DNA of 64,000 bases. It comes from JACXTP01 sp963789555. GTDB taxonomy: Archaea > Thermoplasmatota > Thermoplasmata > Methanomassiliicoccales > UBA472. Both the position numbers and the translations under genes were made by a program. Below are positions 8,212-16,128 of the stretch, piece after piece (the stretch's first letter is position 1; every line of letters starts with the position of its first letter). The notes under the pieces were generated by a model that was not told the origin of the DNA, did not search any database, and saw nothing but the letters and a program-made list of their open reading frames with translations. The stretch is from the NCBI GenBank assembly GCA_963789555.1, contig CAWBKY010000010.1, forward strand, positions 1 through 64,000. The letters are read 5' to 3'.

Positions 8212-8234
8212 GGACAGTTTGTAACAAACCGTCC
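8212..8234. promoter_or_regulatory. 23-base palindrome between TetR and the DUF6325-like gene
   Basis: GGACAGTTTG, a three-base centre TAA, and CAAACCGTCC form ten-base arms with a single A/C mismatch. The size and odd centre are typical of TetR-family operators. It sits between the divergent TetR and DUF6325-like genes. Confidence 0.5.
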
Positions 8235-8306
8235 AGAATCTTGAATGCGAAAGGGTTTCGTGAATGGATTTTGTGCCCGATATCAATAAAAAATGGAGTG
8301 GAAAAA

Positions 8307-8873
8307 ATGGTAATGTTCGGACCAATGCAGATGTTCGTGTTCGGTTTCCCTGGCAACGACTTCAACGGGATGGTCTATCCCGCCTTCGATGAGGCGAGGA
8401 GGAAGGGGATAATCAGATTTGTGGACTACATGCTCGTCTCCAAGGATGAGGACGGCAATCTCCAGGAGATCGAGGGAACGGACCTCGGAGAGGCTGAGCT
8501 GATCGATCTGGGCGCTGGGATCGGTGCCTTGATGGGATTCGGCGCTGCCGGAGAGGAAGGCGCCAACGTAGGTTGGAGAGAGGGAGAGAAGTCGGTCATT
8601 GAGAATGGCTTCGGTTTCACCCAGGATGACATGGACAACATAGCCGATGACATACCGAACAACAGTACGGCGTTGATAATGATCATCGAGCACCTCTGGG
8701 CCAAGGACATAAAGCAACAGCTCCTCGATTCCAATGCGGTATTGATCGCCCATGGGATGCTGACCAGGGACATGTTCATGCAGATCGGTGCCATGGCAGC
8801 CGCCCAGGAAGAGGAAAAGAAGAAGGCGAAGAAGGCAAAGCCGAAGAAGAAGAGGGCCTCCAAGAAGAAGTAG
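8307..8873 (+). CDS. DUF6325-like protein with Lys-rich tail (paralogue B)
   Basis: A 188-residue protein co-linear with the one at 181-777: FGPMQMFVFGFPGNDFNG, a Gly-rich segment around residues 65-90, STALIMIIEHLWAKDI and a Lys-rich tail. I start at the ATG at 8307, which aligns with paralogue A and has GGAG upstream; the frame stays open for 22 more codons upstream. It diverges from the TetR gene across the palindrome region, so it may be under the same control. A 22-codon gene follows. Function unknown. Confidence 0.75.
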   Translation: MVMFGPMQMFVFGFPGNDFNGMVYPAFDEARRKGIIRFVDYMLVSKDEDGNLQEIEGTDLGEAELIDLGAGIGALMGFGAAGEEGANVGWREGEKSVIENGFGFTQDDMDNIADDIPNNSTALIMIIEHLWAKDIKQQLLDSNAVLIAHGMLTRDMFMQIGAMAAAQEEEKKKAKKAKPKKKRASKKK

Positions 8874-8918
8874 GACGGCTCACTTTCCTAGGTAATATAA
8901 AAAAAGGAGGTGAAACCA

Positions 8919-8987
8919 ATGGTTGGAGCAGTAGGTAAAGTCGCGATCTTGAAAAAGCACGGGGACAAGAAGGATGAGAAGAAGTGA
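8919..8987 (+). CDS. Possible 22-residue microprotein
   Basis: A tiny reading frame, MVGAVGKVAILKKHGDKKDE plus two Lys, directly preceded by AAGGAGGTGA, a near-perfect anti-16S match five bases before the ATG. It lies 45 bases after the DUF6325-like gene on the same strand. A short hydrophobic start followed by a charged tail is visible. The strong ribosome site is the main argument; conservation is untested. Confidence 0.45.
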   Translation: MVGAVGKVAILKKHGDKKDEKK

Positions 8988-9140
8988 GAACCATTTTAAT
9001 AAATGGTGGCCAATAATATACTAGATGATATTGGTCAATGCCTCGGCCCTTCTACGAGGCCTAATAAATTTTTCAAATCATCGATATTGTGATTTTTAAG
9101 AATGTTCGTTGGGATGACAAACAATGGCCAGATGGATAAG

Positions 9141-9216
9141 TGGTGCTCCCGTCGGGATTTGAACCCGAGTCGAAGCCTCGAGAGGGCTTCATGATTGGCC
9201 ACTACACTACGGGAGC
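9141..9216 (-). tRNA. tRNA-Glu(CTC)
   Basis: A complete cloverleaf on the minus strand: acceptor GCTCCCG/CGGGAGC, anticodon stem AAGCC/GGCTT with loop CTCTCGA (anticodon CTC), a T-arm with GTTCAAATC, discriminator A and an encoded CCA. No intron. Confidence 0.95.
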
Positions 9217-9328
9217 GTGGTACTGCCCTCAATTAAGTGATTCTAATTAAACCTTTTGGGGCACGGTTGGTCCATCTCTGGGCCAAGGTTCAAGATGCCA
9301 CCGATAAGTGATCATTGCTGGGGGTATC

Positions 9329-9490
9329 ATGAAATACACCATCAGTGGGGATAACCTGCTGTTCGTTAACATCGAGTTCCAGCCTGGAGAGATGATCTAC
9401 TCTGAGGCGGGCAGCATGGTCTACATTAGCGAACCGGGCAGCTATGAGCTGGATAAGGTTAAACCGGTAAAGGAGGACGAGAAGAAGTGA
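9329..9490 (+). CDS. Truncated AIM24/TIGR00266-like small protein
   Basis: A 53-residue protein. Its first 35 residues (MKYTISGDNLLFVNIEF, PGEMIYSEAGSMVYIS) match the N-terminus of the AIM24/DUF124 family, whose members are usually over 200 residues. After that the sequence becomes short and charged and stops. It may be a decayed gene or a genuine mini-version. GGGGG precedes the ATG at 9329. Convergent with nadE. Confidence 0.5.
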   Translation: MKYTISGDNLLFVNIEFQPGEMIYSEAGSMVYISEPGSYELDKVKPVKEDEKK

Positions 9491-9502
9491 CCTGAGGATG
9501 GC

Positions 9503-10303
9503 TCACTCCCGCCAGTCCGAACCGAGAGTGCGCACGCCTAACTTGGGTATCAGAGGCATCTTGCGCTTATGTGCTGATGCCAGGTGCTTTGAGCGCACCG
9601 ACCTTACCAGGTCGAGGTCGAGACCTGTGCGACTCGAAATGACCTCATCGTCAAGTAGGAGCTCGATGCCCAGGAGTATCCGGTCCAACTCCTCGTAACT
9701 GATGCCCATCTCACCCTCGTCGGTCTGACCGGGCCAGAGGCCGGCGGAGGGTGTTTTCTCTATTATCCTGACCGGAATGCCCATCTTTCTTGCCAGCTCC
9801 CTCACCTCTGTCTTGTACAGGTCGCCTATGGGCAGAAAGTCCGCCCCCCCGTCCCCGAACTTGGTGAAGTATCCCATGAGCAGCTCGGATTTGTTTCCAG
9901 TTCCCATGACCAGCAGGTCCTTCATCCTGGCATGGTGGTAGAGGACCGACATCCTGATGCGGGCCATCAGGTTCCCGGCCAGCTCCTTGCGTTCCACCGA
10001 GGGCAAGATCTTCGAATAACTTTCCAGCACTGGAGCGATCTCGATGGTGATCAGCTCCGTACCGAAATGGCGCGCCAGCATCACCACATCCTTTCGGTCG
10101 TCCTCAGGCGTGGAACGGGAGGGGAGGAATATGTTCAAGACCTTGTCCGGGCCGATGGCTTCGACGCAGAGCTTTGTCACCAATGCAGAATCAATGCCCC
10201 CGCTCAACCCGACCACCACCCCCCGACATCCTGACTCCTCCACCTTGCTCCTGATGAAATCGATGATCGCGAGCTCGGCGTCAGCCTTCAGCTGGGGGCG
10301 CAT
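9503..10303 (-). CDS. nadE: NAD+ synthase
   Basis: A 266-residue ATP-pyrophosphatase that amidates deamido-NAD to NAD. The PP-loop GLSGGIDSALV lies near residue 35, and GTGNKSELLMGYFTKFGDGGAD and KTPSAGLWPGQTDE are family hallmarks. The length matches the ammonia-dependent, single-domain form without a glutaminase domain. The ATG at 10303 is used because the open frame continues about 90 codons upstream without homology. A nitrilase-fold gene starts divergently 79 bases away and could supply ammonia. Confidence 0.92.
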   Translation of the reverse strand: MRPQLKADAELAIIDFIRSKVEESGCRGVVVGLSGGIDSALVTKLCVEAIGPDKVLNIFLPSRSTPEDDRKDVVMLARHFGTELITIEIAPVLESYSKILPSVERKELAGNLMARIRMSVLYHHARMKDLLVMGTGNKSELLMGYFTKFGDGGADFLPIGDLYKTEVRELARKMGIPVRIIEKTPSAGLWPGQTDEGEMGISYEELDRILLGIELLLDDEVISSRTGLDLDLVRSVRSKHLASAHKRKMPLIPKLGVRTLGSDWRE

Positions 10304-10382
10304 GATGACCGGTAGGCGGAACGGCGTAGTTATTTCTTGCTGACGAAAGATTGAACTAGGCGAGGCGATGTCTGAAGGAGAC

Positions 10383-11171
10383 ATGAGGATAGCGCTGGTG
10401 CAGTCAAGGTGCGCCTTGGGTGACAAGCAAGGCAACATCGAATCGATGAAGAAGGTCCTTGGCTGCAGTGGAGGCCGACCTGTTCGTCTTTTGCGAGCTC
10501 TACCTGACCGGTTACATGGTCCGAGACCAAGTACATAGATTGGCGGAGAGGTTGGATGGAAGCAGCGTTTCAAAAATCTCCGATCTGGCCGAGGAACATG
10601 GTTGCGGGATCCTATTTGGCATGGCGAGGGAGGACGACGAACTGCCCGGGGTCATAAAGAACAGCGCCGTGCTGGTCTCCGAGGATGGCGTCCAGTCCTA
10701 CGACAAGGTGCACCCGGCCACCTTTGGCCCGTTCGAAGAGGGGCTATATTTCGCCAAAGGGAAACGCCCCGTCGATGATGGAGTTCAGAGGCGTTGGGTT
10801 CAGGCGCATGCATCTGCTACGATCTATTCCATTCTGAGATGGCGCGTGCTTACGCCCTGAGCGGGGCTGAGGTGTTGGTATGCCTGTCCGCTTCCCCTTA
10901 CACCTCCAGGGAATCGTTCGAAAGGATCATACCTGCACGGGCGGTGGAGAACACCCTTTACTCCATCTATGTCAATCAAGTGGGGACCCAGCTCAACCAG
11001 GTCTTCTTCGGGGGCTCGCAGGCCTATGGGCCGAGAGGGGACCAGCTGGCGAAATGTCACTATTTCCAGGACGATATCCGTGCCATAGAGATCGACCGTA
11101 ACGAATTGGATCTGGCCAGAAGGATGAGGCCAACGGTCCGGGATGGTTCGGCTGACCTTACTGAACTATAA
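10383..11171 (+). CDS. Nitrilase-family amidohydrolase (frameshifted)
   Basis: A carbon-nitrogen hydrolase of about 262 residues once two frame changes (near 10450 and 10790) are corrected. The Glu-Lys-Cys triad is visible: Glu in VFCELYLTGY, Lys in SYDKVHPATFG and Cys in GACICYDLFHSE. Candidates are omega-amidase, carbamoylputrescine amidase-like enzymes, or a stand-alone glutaminase partner of the divergent NAD synthase; sequence alone does not decide. The two shifts cancel, so the total length stays in frame, which suggests base-call errors. Confidence 0.7.
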
Positions 11172-11270
11172 CAAAGCTATGTCGATCTCACGATCTGTTG
11201 GCCATTATCATTGTATGTCGAGCGGCGAATCCTCATCGTTCAGACTTGCCATTCGACGGTCCACCTCACA

Positions 11271-11280
11271 AATTTTAAAT
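11271..11280 (+). promoter_or_regulatory. TATA-like box of tRNA-Ser
   Basis: ATTTTAAATG lies about 30 bases upstream of the tRNA-Ser 5' end, the usual archaeal spacing. Confidence 0.5.
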
Positions 11281-11306
11281 GGAATGAACCGTTAGCGCTC
11301 ACTCAC

Positions 11307-11408
11307 GCCGAGGTGGCCCAGACCGGTAAGGCGCAAGCCTGGAATTCTAGCCGCCAGCAAGCTTGTGTCCGCAAGGACTCGGGAGTTCAAATCTCCCCCT
11401 CGGCGCCA
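11307..11408 (+). tRNA. tRNA-Ser(GGA) with 15-base intron
   Basis: Acceptor GCCGAGG/CCTCGGC, discriminator G (typical of Ser), encoded CCA and a class II variable arm TGTCCGCAAGGACTC. The anticodon stem CAAGC/GCTTG encloses 22 bases. Removing 11345-11359 leaves the loop CTGGAAA with anticodon GGA. The splice signal is a helix CTGG/CCAG flanked by bulges AAT and CAA, the canonical bulge-helix arrangement at position 37/38, with an intron close to the minimal size. Confidence 0.92.
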
Positions 11409-11473
11409 CTTTTCCCGAGAAGAGATTGATAACCTAGGAAGCCATTACCCCAAGAAGAACTGAGGGATCGCCA

Positions 11474-11968
11474 GTGAGGGTGAACGTGGACCTGCGGCTT
11501 AAGGACGTGCCGGGACAGCTGATTAGGGCTTTGGAACCGGTCTCGAGGAACGGCGGAAACATCGTGGGCGTGGTGCACAGACATGACCAGATCAGCGCCG
11601 GTCGCATCGGCGTGAACCTGACATTCGATGTCCCGTCCGAGAAGGTCCTGGAGAAGGTCCAGGCCGAGTGGAAGGAGGCGGAGGTGGACCTGATGCGCAT
11701 CGAGAACATCTTCGAGACCTATCCCCTGGAATATGTCATCGTCGGAGATGTCTCTGCTGCGGAGATGAAGAGGATAACCGATGGGATCCAGGCCTTGGGC
11801 CAGGTGGAGTCCATCGATGTGAAATATTCCATATCGTCGTCGAAGGACAAGGCGGCCCACATCTCGGGCAAGGTCCGGGACCGGGACATCATCAAGAAAT
11901 CCAACCAGTTCATGAGGGAAAGGGCGAAACGCTCCGGTTTCGTCATCATCAGAGGGTTCGGTGACTGA
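11474..11968 (+). CDS. ACT-domain protein linked to homoserine dehydrogenase
   Basis: A 164-residue protein. The N-terminal RVNVDLRLKDVPGQLIRALEPV and GGNIVGVVHRHD form an ACT amino-acid-binding domain; the C-terminal half (EYVIVGDVSAAEMKRI onwards) may be a second, more diverged one. It starts with GTG and ends one base before the homoserine dehydrogenase ATG, so the two are co-translated. In archaea such ACT proteins are likely allosteric subunits sensing threonine or a related amino acid (inference). Confidence 0.8.
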   Translation: MRVNVDLRLKDVPGQLIRALEPVSRNGGNIVGVVHRHDQISAGRIGVNLTFDVPSEKVLEKVQAEWKEAEVDLMRIENIFETYPLEYVIVGDVSAAEMKRITDGIQALGQVESIDVKYSISSSKDKAAHISGKVRDRDIIKKSNQFMRERAKRSGFVIIRGFGD

Positions 11969-11969
11969 G

Positions 11970-12987
11970 ATGGACGTCGCACTTGTGGGTTTCGGGACGG
12001 TAGGACAGGGAGTGGCCGAGGCCATCGCCACCAAGAACCATGTGCTGGAGCAGAGCCTGGGGGACAAGGTACGCATCGTCGCGGCCTTCGATTCCTCGAC
12101 GTATGCTGTGGACAAGAAGGGCCTGGACCCTTTGGACCTGGTTAAAAGGAAGGCGGCGAAGGGCAAACTGGGCAAGGTCCGCAAGGACAGCATCGCGGAG
12201 ATGCTGAAGGCACTGGATTACGATACGTTGGTGGAGATGACCCCCACCAACATCAAGGACGCCCAGCCGGGGCTGGCGCACATAAAGGCGGCATTGGGCA
12301 AGGGCAGGGACGTCATCACCTCCAACAAAGGCCCGTTGGCGCTGAAGTTCAGGGAGCTGGCCAATCTGGCCGAGAAGAACGGGTGCGAGCTCCGGTTCGA
12401 GGCCTCGGTCGGTGGGGCGACACCGGTGATCAACATGGCCCGGGAGCTGTTGGTGTGCGAGCGCATCTGCTCCATCCGGGGCATCATGAACGGCACCTGC
12501 AACTTCATCCTCAGCCGCATGGAGTCGGAGGGGATCCCCTACGAACCGGCCCTCCGGGAGGCGCAGCAGATGGGTTTCGCCGAGGCGGACCCTTCCTATG
12601 ACATCGACGGCATCGACAGCGCCTGCAAGGCCGCCATCCTGGCCAACGCCATCATGGGCCTGGACATCACGGTCCACGATGTGGAGCGAACCGGCATCAG
12701 GGGCATAAACCTGGACGCGGTGAACCTGGCCATGCAGGAGCGCAAGGTGGTCCGTCTCATCGGCGAGGTCACCAGCCGAGGGGCAGAGGTCTCGCCTAGA
12801 TTGATTCCGAGAGGACATCCGTTGAGCATCAGCGGCACCTTGAACCTGTTCCATATCCGCACCGACCTGGCGGGGGAGATAACCGTTGCCGGTCGAGGGC
12901 GCGGGGCGCTATGAGACGGCCAGCGCGGTCATGGCTGACGTATATACGGTCATGAAGTTGCGCGGAAGCAATGGCCAGAGGGATTAA
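11970..12987 (+). CDS. hom: Homoserine dehydrogenase (3' frameshift)
   Basis: Reduces aspartate semialdehyde to homoserine for threonine and methionine synthesis. The Rossmann motif VGFGTVGQGV is at the N-terminus; the signature IMNGTCNFIL, followed by DIDGIDSACKAAILAN, lies in the catalytic domain. The frame breaks near 12900 in a G/C-rich run; one extra base there restores the expected end RYETASAVMADVY and a stop at 12987, giving about 338 residues. The ATG at 11970 follows the ACT-protein stop by one base. Confidence 0.88.
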
Positions 12988-13075
12988 ATATCGAGGCCTC
13001 TATAGACACGACCTAACACGGCAGGGCATAGCATGGTCAACTCACAAAGAAGGGATTTATTTATTTGACCGCAAA

Positions 13076-14631
13076 GTGAGCATTTACGACACCACCTTGC
13101 GGGACGGGGCCCAGTCCGAGGGAGTCTCATTCTCGACCGAGGACAAGCTCGACATATCTGAGGCATCTGGACGATTTCGGCATCGACTTCATCGAGGGAG
13201 GCTATCCTGGGTCCAACCCGAAGGACAAGGCCTTCTTCGAGGCGGCCCGGTCGGTCGACCTTTCCCGGTCGAAACTGGTCGGGTTCGGTTCCACCTGCAA
13301 GACCGGCGTCTGTGCCTGGGAGGACAAGGGGATCCAATCGTTGCTGGAGGCGGACACCGAGTGGGTCTGCATATTCGGCAAGTCCTGGGACCTGCAGGTC
13401 GAGAGGGCGCTGCAATGCTCTCTGGAGGAGAACCTGCGCATGGTCGAGGACAGCGTCTCCACGCTAAAGAAGGAGGGCAGGCGGGTCATATTCGACGCCG
13501 AGCACTTCTTCGATGGATGGAAGAACAACGGCGGCTATGCCTTGCAGGTCCTGGAGACGGCGGCGAGGGCTGGGGCGGAGTGGCTGGTCCTGTGCGACAC
13601 GAACGGCGGAACGTTCCCGGACGATGTGGGCCGGGCGGTGAAGCAATGTCGCGACCGCTTCAAAGTGCCATTGGGTGTGCACGCCCACAACGACACCGAG
13701 CTGGCCGTGGCGAACTCCATTGGCGGCGGTGGACGCCGGTGCCTCGATGGTCCAAGGCACCATCAACGGCCTGGGGGAGCGGTGCGGCAATGCCAACCTC
13801 TGCTCCATCATACCCAATCTCATGATCAAGCGCGGGGTGGCCACCAACATACCCGACATCAAAGGCCTCACCACCTTGGCCAATTTCGTCGGGGAGATCG
13901 CCAACATATCCCCTGACCCTAAGCTGCCCTTCGTGGGGCGGTCCGCCTTCGCCCACAAGGGCGGGGTGCACGTCTCCGCGGTGCTGAAGGACAGCCGCAC
14001 CTACGAGCACATGGACCCCACCCTGGTAGGGAATCAGCGCCGGATACTGGTGTCCGAGCTGTCTGGGACATCGACCATGGTGGCCAAGGCCAAGGAGCTG
14101 GGCATCGACACCGAGAAGGAGGGGGGCAAGGCCATCCTGGACAGGTTGAAGGACCTGGAGTCCGAGGGCTTCCAGTTCGAGGCGGCCGAGGCCAGCTTCG
14201 AGCTCCTGATCAAGCGCCTGCGCGGGCAGAGCCAGCCCTATTTCCGCCTGGATGGGTTCCGCATATTCGTGGACGTATCTGGTAACACCATGCGCTCCGA
14301 GGCGAGCGTCAAGGTGGTGGACCCCAACGGATTGGTGGAGCACACCGCGTCCGAGGGCAATGGCCCGGTGAACGCCTTGGACAAGGCGGTGCGAAAGGCC
14401 CTGGAACGATTCTATCCCGAGATCGGTCACATCCGCCTCATCGACTACAAGGTGAGGGTCATCGATGCCAGCGCGGCCACGGAGGCCACGGTCAGGGTCT
14501 TGATACGCTCCACCGATGGGGCCATGACCTGGACCACGGTGGGCGTCTCGACCAACATCATAGAGGCCAGTTTGATGGCCCTCATCGATTCCATCGAGTA
14601 CAAGCTGATGAAGTCGATGGAGACTGGATGA
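13076..14631 (+). CDS. cimA: Citramalate synthase-type acyltransferase (frameshifted)
   Basis: A member of the isopropylmalate/homocitrate/citramalate synthase family, about 517 residues when two one-base insertions (near 13160 and 13727) are removed. IYDTTLRDGAQSEG supplies metal and acetyl-CoA contacts, and GVHAHNDTELAVANS is the second signature. The C-terminus carries the LeuA-type regulatory domain. The overall form, with TLRDGAQ and EGGYPGSNPKD, is that of the citramalate synthase subgroup that feeds isoleucine synthesis. The start is probably the GTG at 13076. The substrate assignment is by family resemblance. Confidence 0.82.
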
Positions 14632-14686
14632 GATGCTGAGAATCATTGGCCAAACTTAAAGGCGGGACCGGGGCATACTGCACCGA

Positions 14687-15631
14687 ATGGCATACAAGGT
14701 CACCCTCATCTCTCCGGAGGAGAAGGAAGCCCTCTACGACCGGCATCATCTCGACCCGTTCCACACCTGCAAGGCGGATGTGCATGGATGCGCGATCAAG
14801 CTCTATACCATGGACCACGAGGTGAAGGACCTGTGGGAGGACAACTTCTATGCCATGTCCGAGGGCGTTCGCTCCCATGGCCGGGTCATCATGCTCAAGG
14901 GCCGTACCGGTTCCCCTGAGGTCCTCTATGAGCCTCTGGCCAAGACCGCCTTCCTCTTCAACTTCGACTACTACGGCTGGGTGAAGAGCGTGGCCTTGGC
15001 GGTGGCCGGGGACATCCTTGAGGACGAACATAGGGTCCATTCAGTGCATGGGGCGGCCCTGGACATGGACGGGAAGGGGGTGGCGTTGATCGCCCCCTCC
15101 AAGACCGGGAAGACCACCCATGCCTGGGGCCTGTTGCGTCAGCCCCGGACGCGACTGATCTCGGACGATTGGTTCTTCGTCCGGGTGATGGGAGGCCAGT
15201 CCTTCGCCTACGGCTCGGAGAAGAACTGTTATGTCGATGCGGACATCGGTGACATCTGGCCGGAGTACCAGAAATTGCTTGAGGGTGCCAGGGTGGACAA
15301 TCATGGGCGCAGCATCGTCAACCTGCGCTGGGTCACCGGACCGGGATCGGTGGTGCCTTCAGCGGTACTGCATCACGTGCTCCTCCTGAAGCGCGATAAG
15401 GGCGACCCAAGAATGGTCCGGAACATCTCCTCGGACGAGGCCCTGGACCACCTGGTCTCCAATGACCTATGCAACCCCCATCAACTGGTCCGGGATGAGC
15501 GGAAGGCGACGCTCCGGGTTCGTTTCTTCGAACAGTTCCTGAAAGGGACGGAGATATTCATGGTTAACACCGTAGCCAACCCTAGTGACGTGCAGGTCGG
15601 GATTCTGGAATCATTGGGAGGACGATGCTGA
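14687..15631 (+). CDS. HPr-kinase-like P-loop protein
   Basis: A 314-residue protein. HGAALDMDGKGVALIAPSKT begins a Walker A loop (APSKTGKTTH, residues 136-144) followed by LISDDWFFV (about residues 158-166), the His/P-loop/Asp-Asp order seen in HPr kinase and PEP-carboxykinase-like proteins. The N-terminal 110 residues are not recognised. There is no PTS system here, so the target is unlikely to be HPr. Its stop overlaps the start of the next gene (ATGCTGA), tying it to the CARF-like and PIN genes. Confidence 0.6.
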   Translation: MAYKVTLISPEEKEALYDRHHLDPFHTCKADVHGCAIKLYTMDHEVKDLWEDNFYAMSEGVRSHGRVIMLKGRTGSPEVLYEPLAKTAFLFNFDYYGWVKSVALAVAGDILEDEHRVHSVHGAALDMDGKGVALIAPSKTGKTTHAWGLLRQPRTRLISDDWFFVRVMGGQSFAYGSEKNCYVDADIGDIWPEYQKLLEGARVDNHGRSIVNLRWVTGPGSVVPSAVLHHVLLLKRDKGDPRMVRNISSDEALDHLVSNDLCNPHQLVRDERKATLRVRFFEQFLKGTEIFMVNTVANPSDVQVGILESLGGRC

Positions 15632-16128
15632 TGGAAAGGGTCTACATCGCCTTCATGGGTCGCAGCATCTGGGGTACGTTCAACTCGGCCTGGGCCTCGG
15701 CCTTGCACTACCGCTTCCTACCTCAGAAGGTGTACCTGGTGGTCAATTCCTGTGACAAGTCCAAGGCCGAGCTGTGCCGGGGCATGCTCGGGGTCCTATA
15801 CGATGAGTTTCAGAACCGGGCAGATGTCCAGATCGTCACCGTGGACGACTCTGACTTTGTACAGCTGGCGAAGACCATACGGGAAATGGTCAGGAGTGAG
15901 ATCTCCAAAGGCAATGATGTCGCCTTCGACGTTACCGGGGGGATCAAGCTCCTGGTGTTGGGAGGCGTGCTGTCCCAACTGGGCGAGCATCCGTGGAGTC
16001 ATGTCTTCTATCTCTACATCCCCTCGACGAAGAACGCAAATCGCCCCTACCTGCAGATCCCCTTGCAGGTACAGCATCATCACGACCTATGGCAGGAGGT
16101 GAGCCCGGATGCAGCACATCATCACTAA
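15625..16128 (+). CDS. CARF-like Rossmann-fold protein
   Basis: A 167-residue protein with the features of a CARF-type nucleotide-sensing domain: GRSIWGTFNSAWASALHYRF, a following KVYLVVNS strand, and DVTGGIK at residues 102-108, which resembles the D-x-T-G-G-x-K motif of CRISPR-associated Rossmann domains. It overlaps the upstream P-loop gene and its own 3' end overlaps the PIN gene by 20 bases. No CRISPR array or cas gene is in this window. It could be an RNA-related sensor unconnected to CRISPR. Confidence 0.5.
   Translation: MLMERVYIAFMGRSIWGTFNSAWASALHYRFLPQKVYLVVNSCDKSKAELCRGMLGVLYDEFQNRADVQIVTVDDSDFVQLAKTIREMVRSEISKGNDVAFDVTGGIKLLVLGGVLSQLGEHPWSHVFYLYIPSTKNANRPYLQIPLQVQHHHDLWQEVSPDAAHHH

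Noticed and set aside
11949..12854. 301-codon antisense frame over homoserine dehydrogenase
   Set aside because: The opposite strand carries clear homoserine dehydrogenase motifs; the antisense frame is low-complexity and rich in Arg, His, Leu and Gln as expected for a shadow.
13660..14646. 328-codon antisense frame over the citramalate synthase gene
   Set aside because: Same reason: the plus strand carries family signatures; the minus frame has none.
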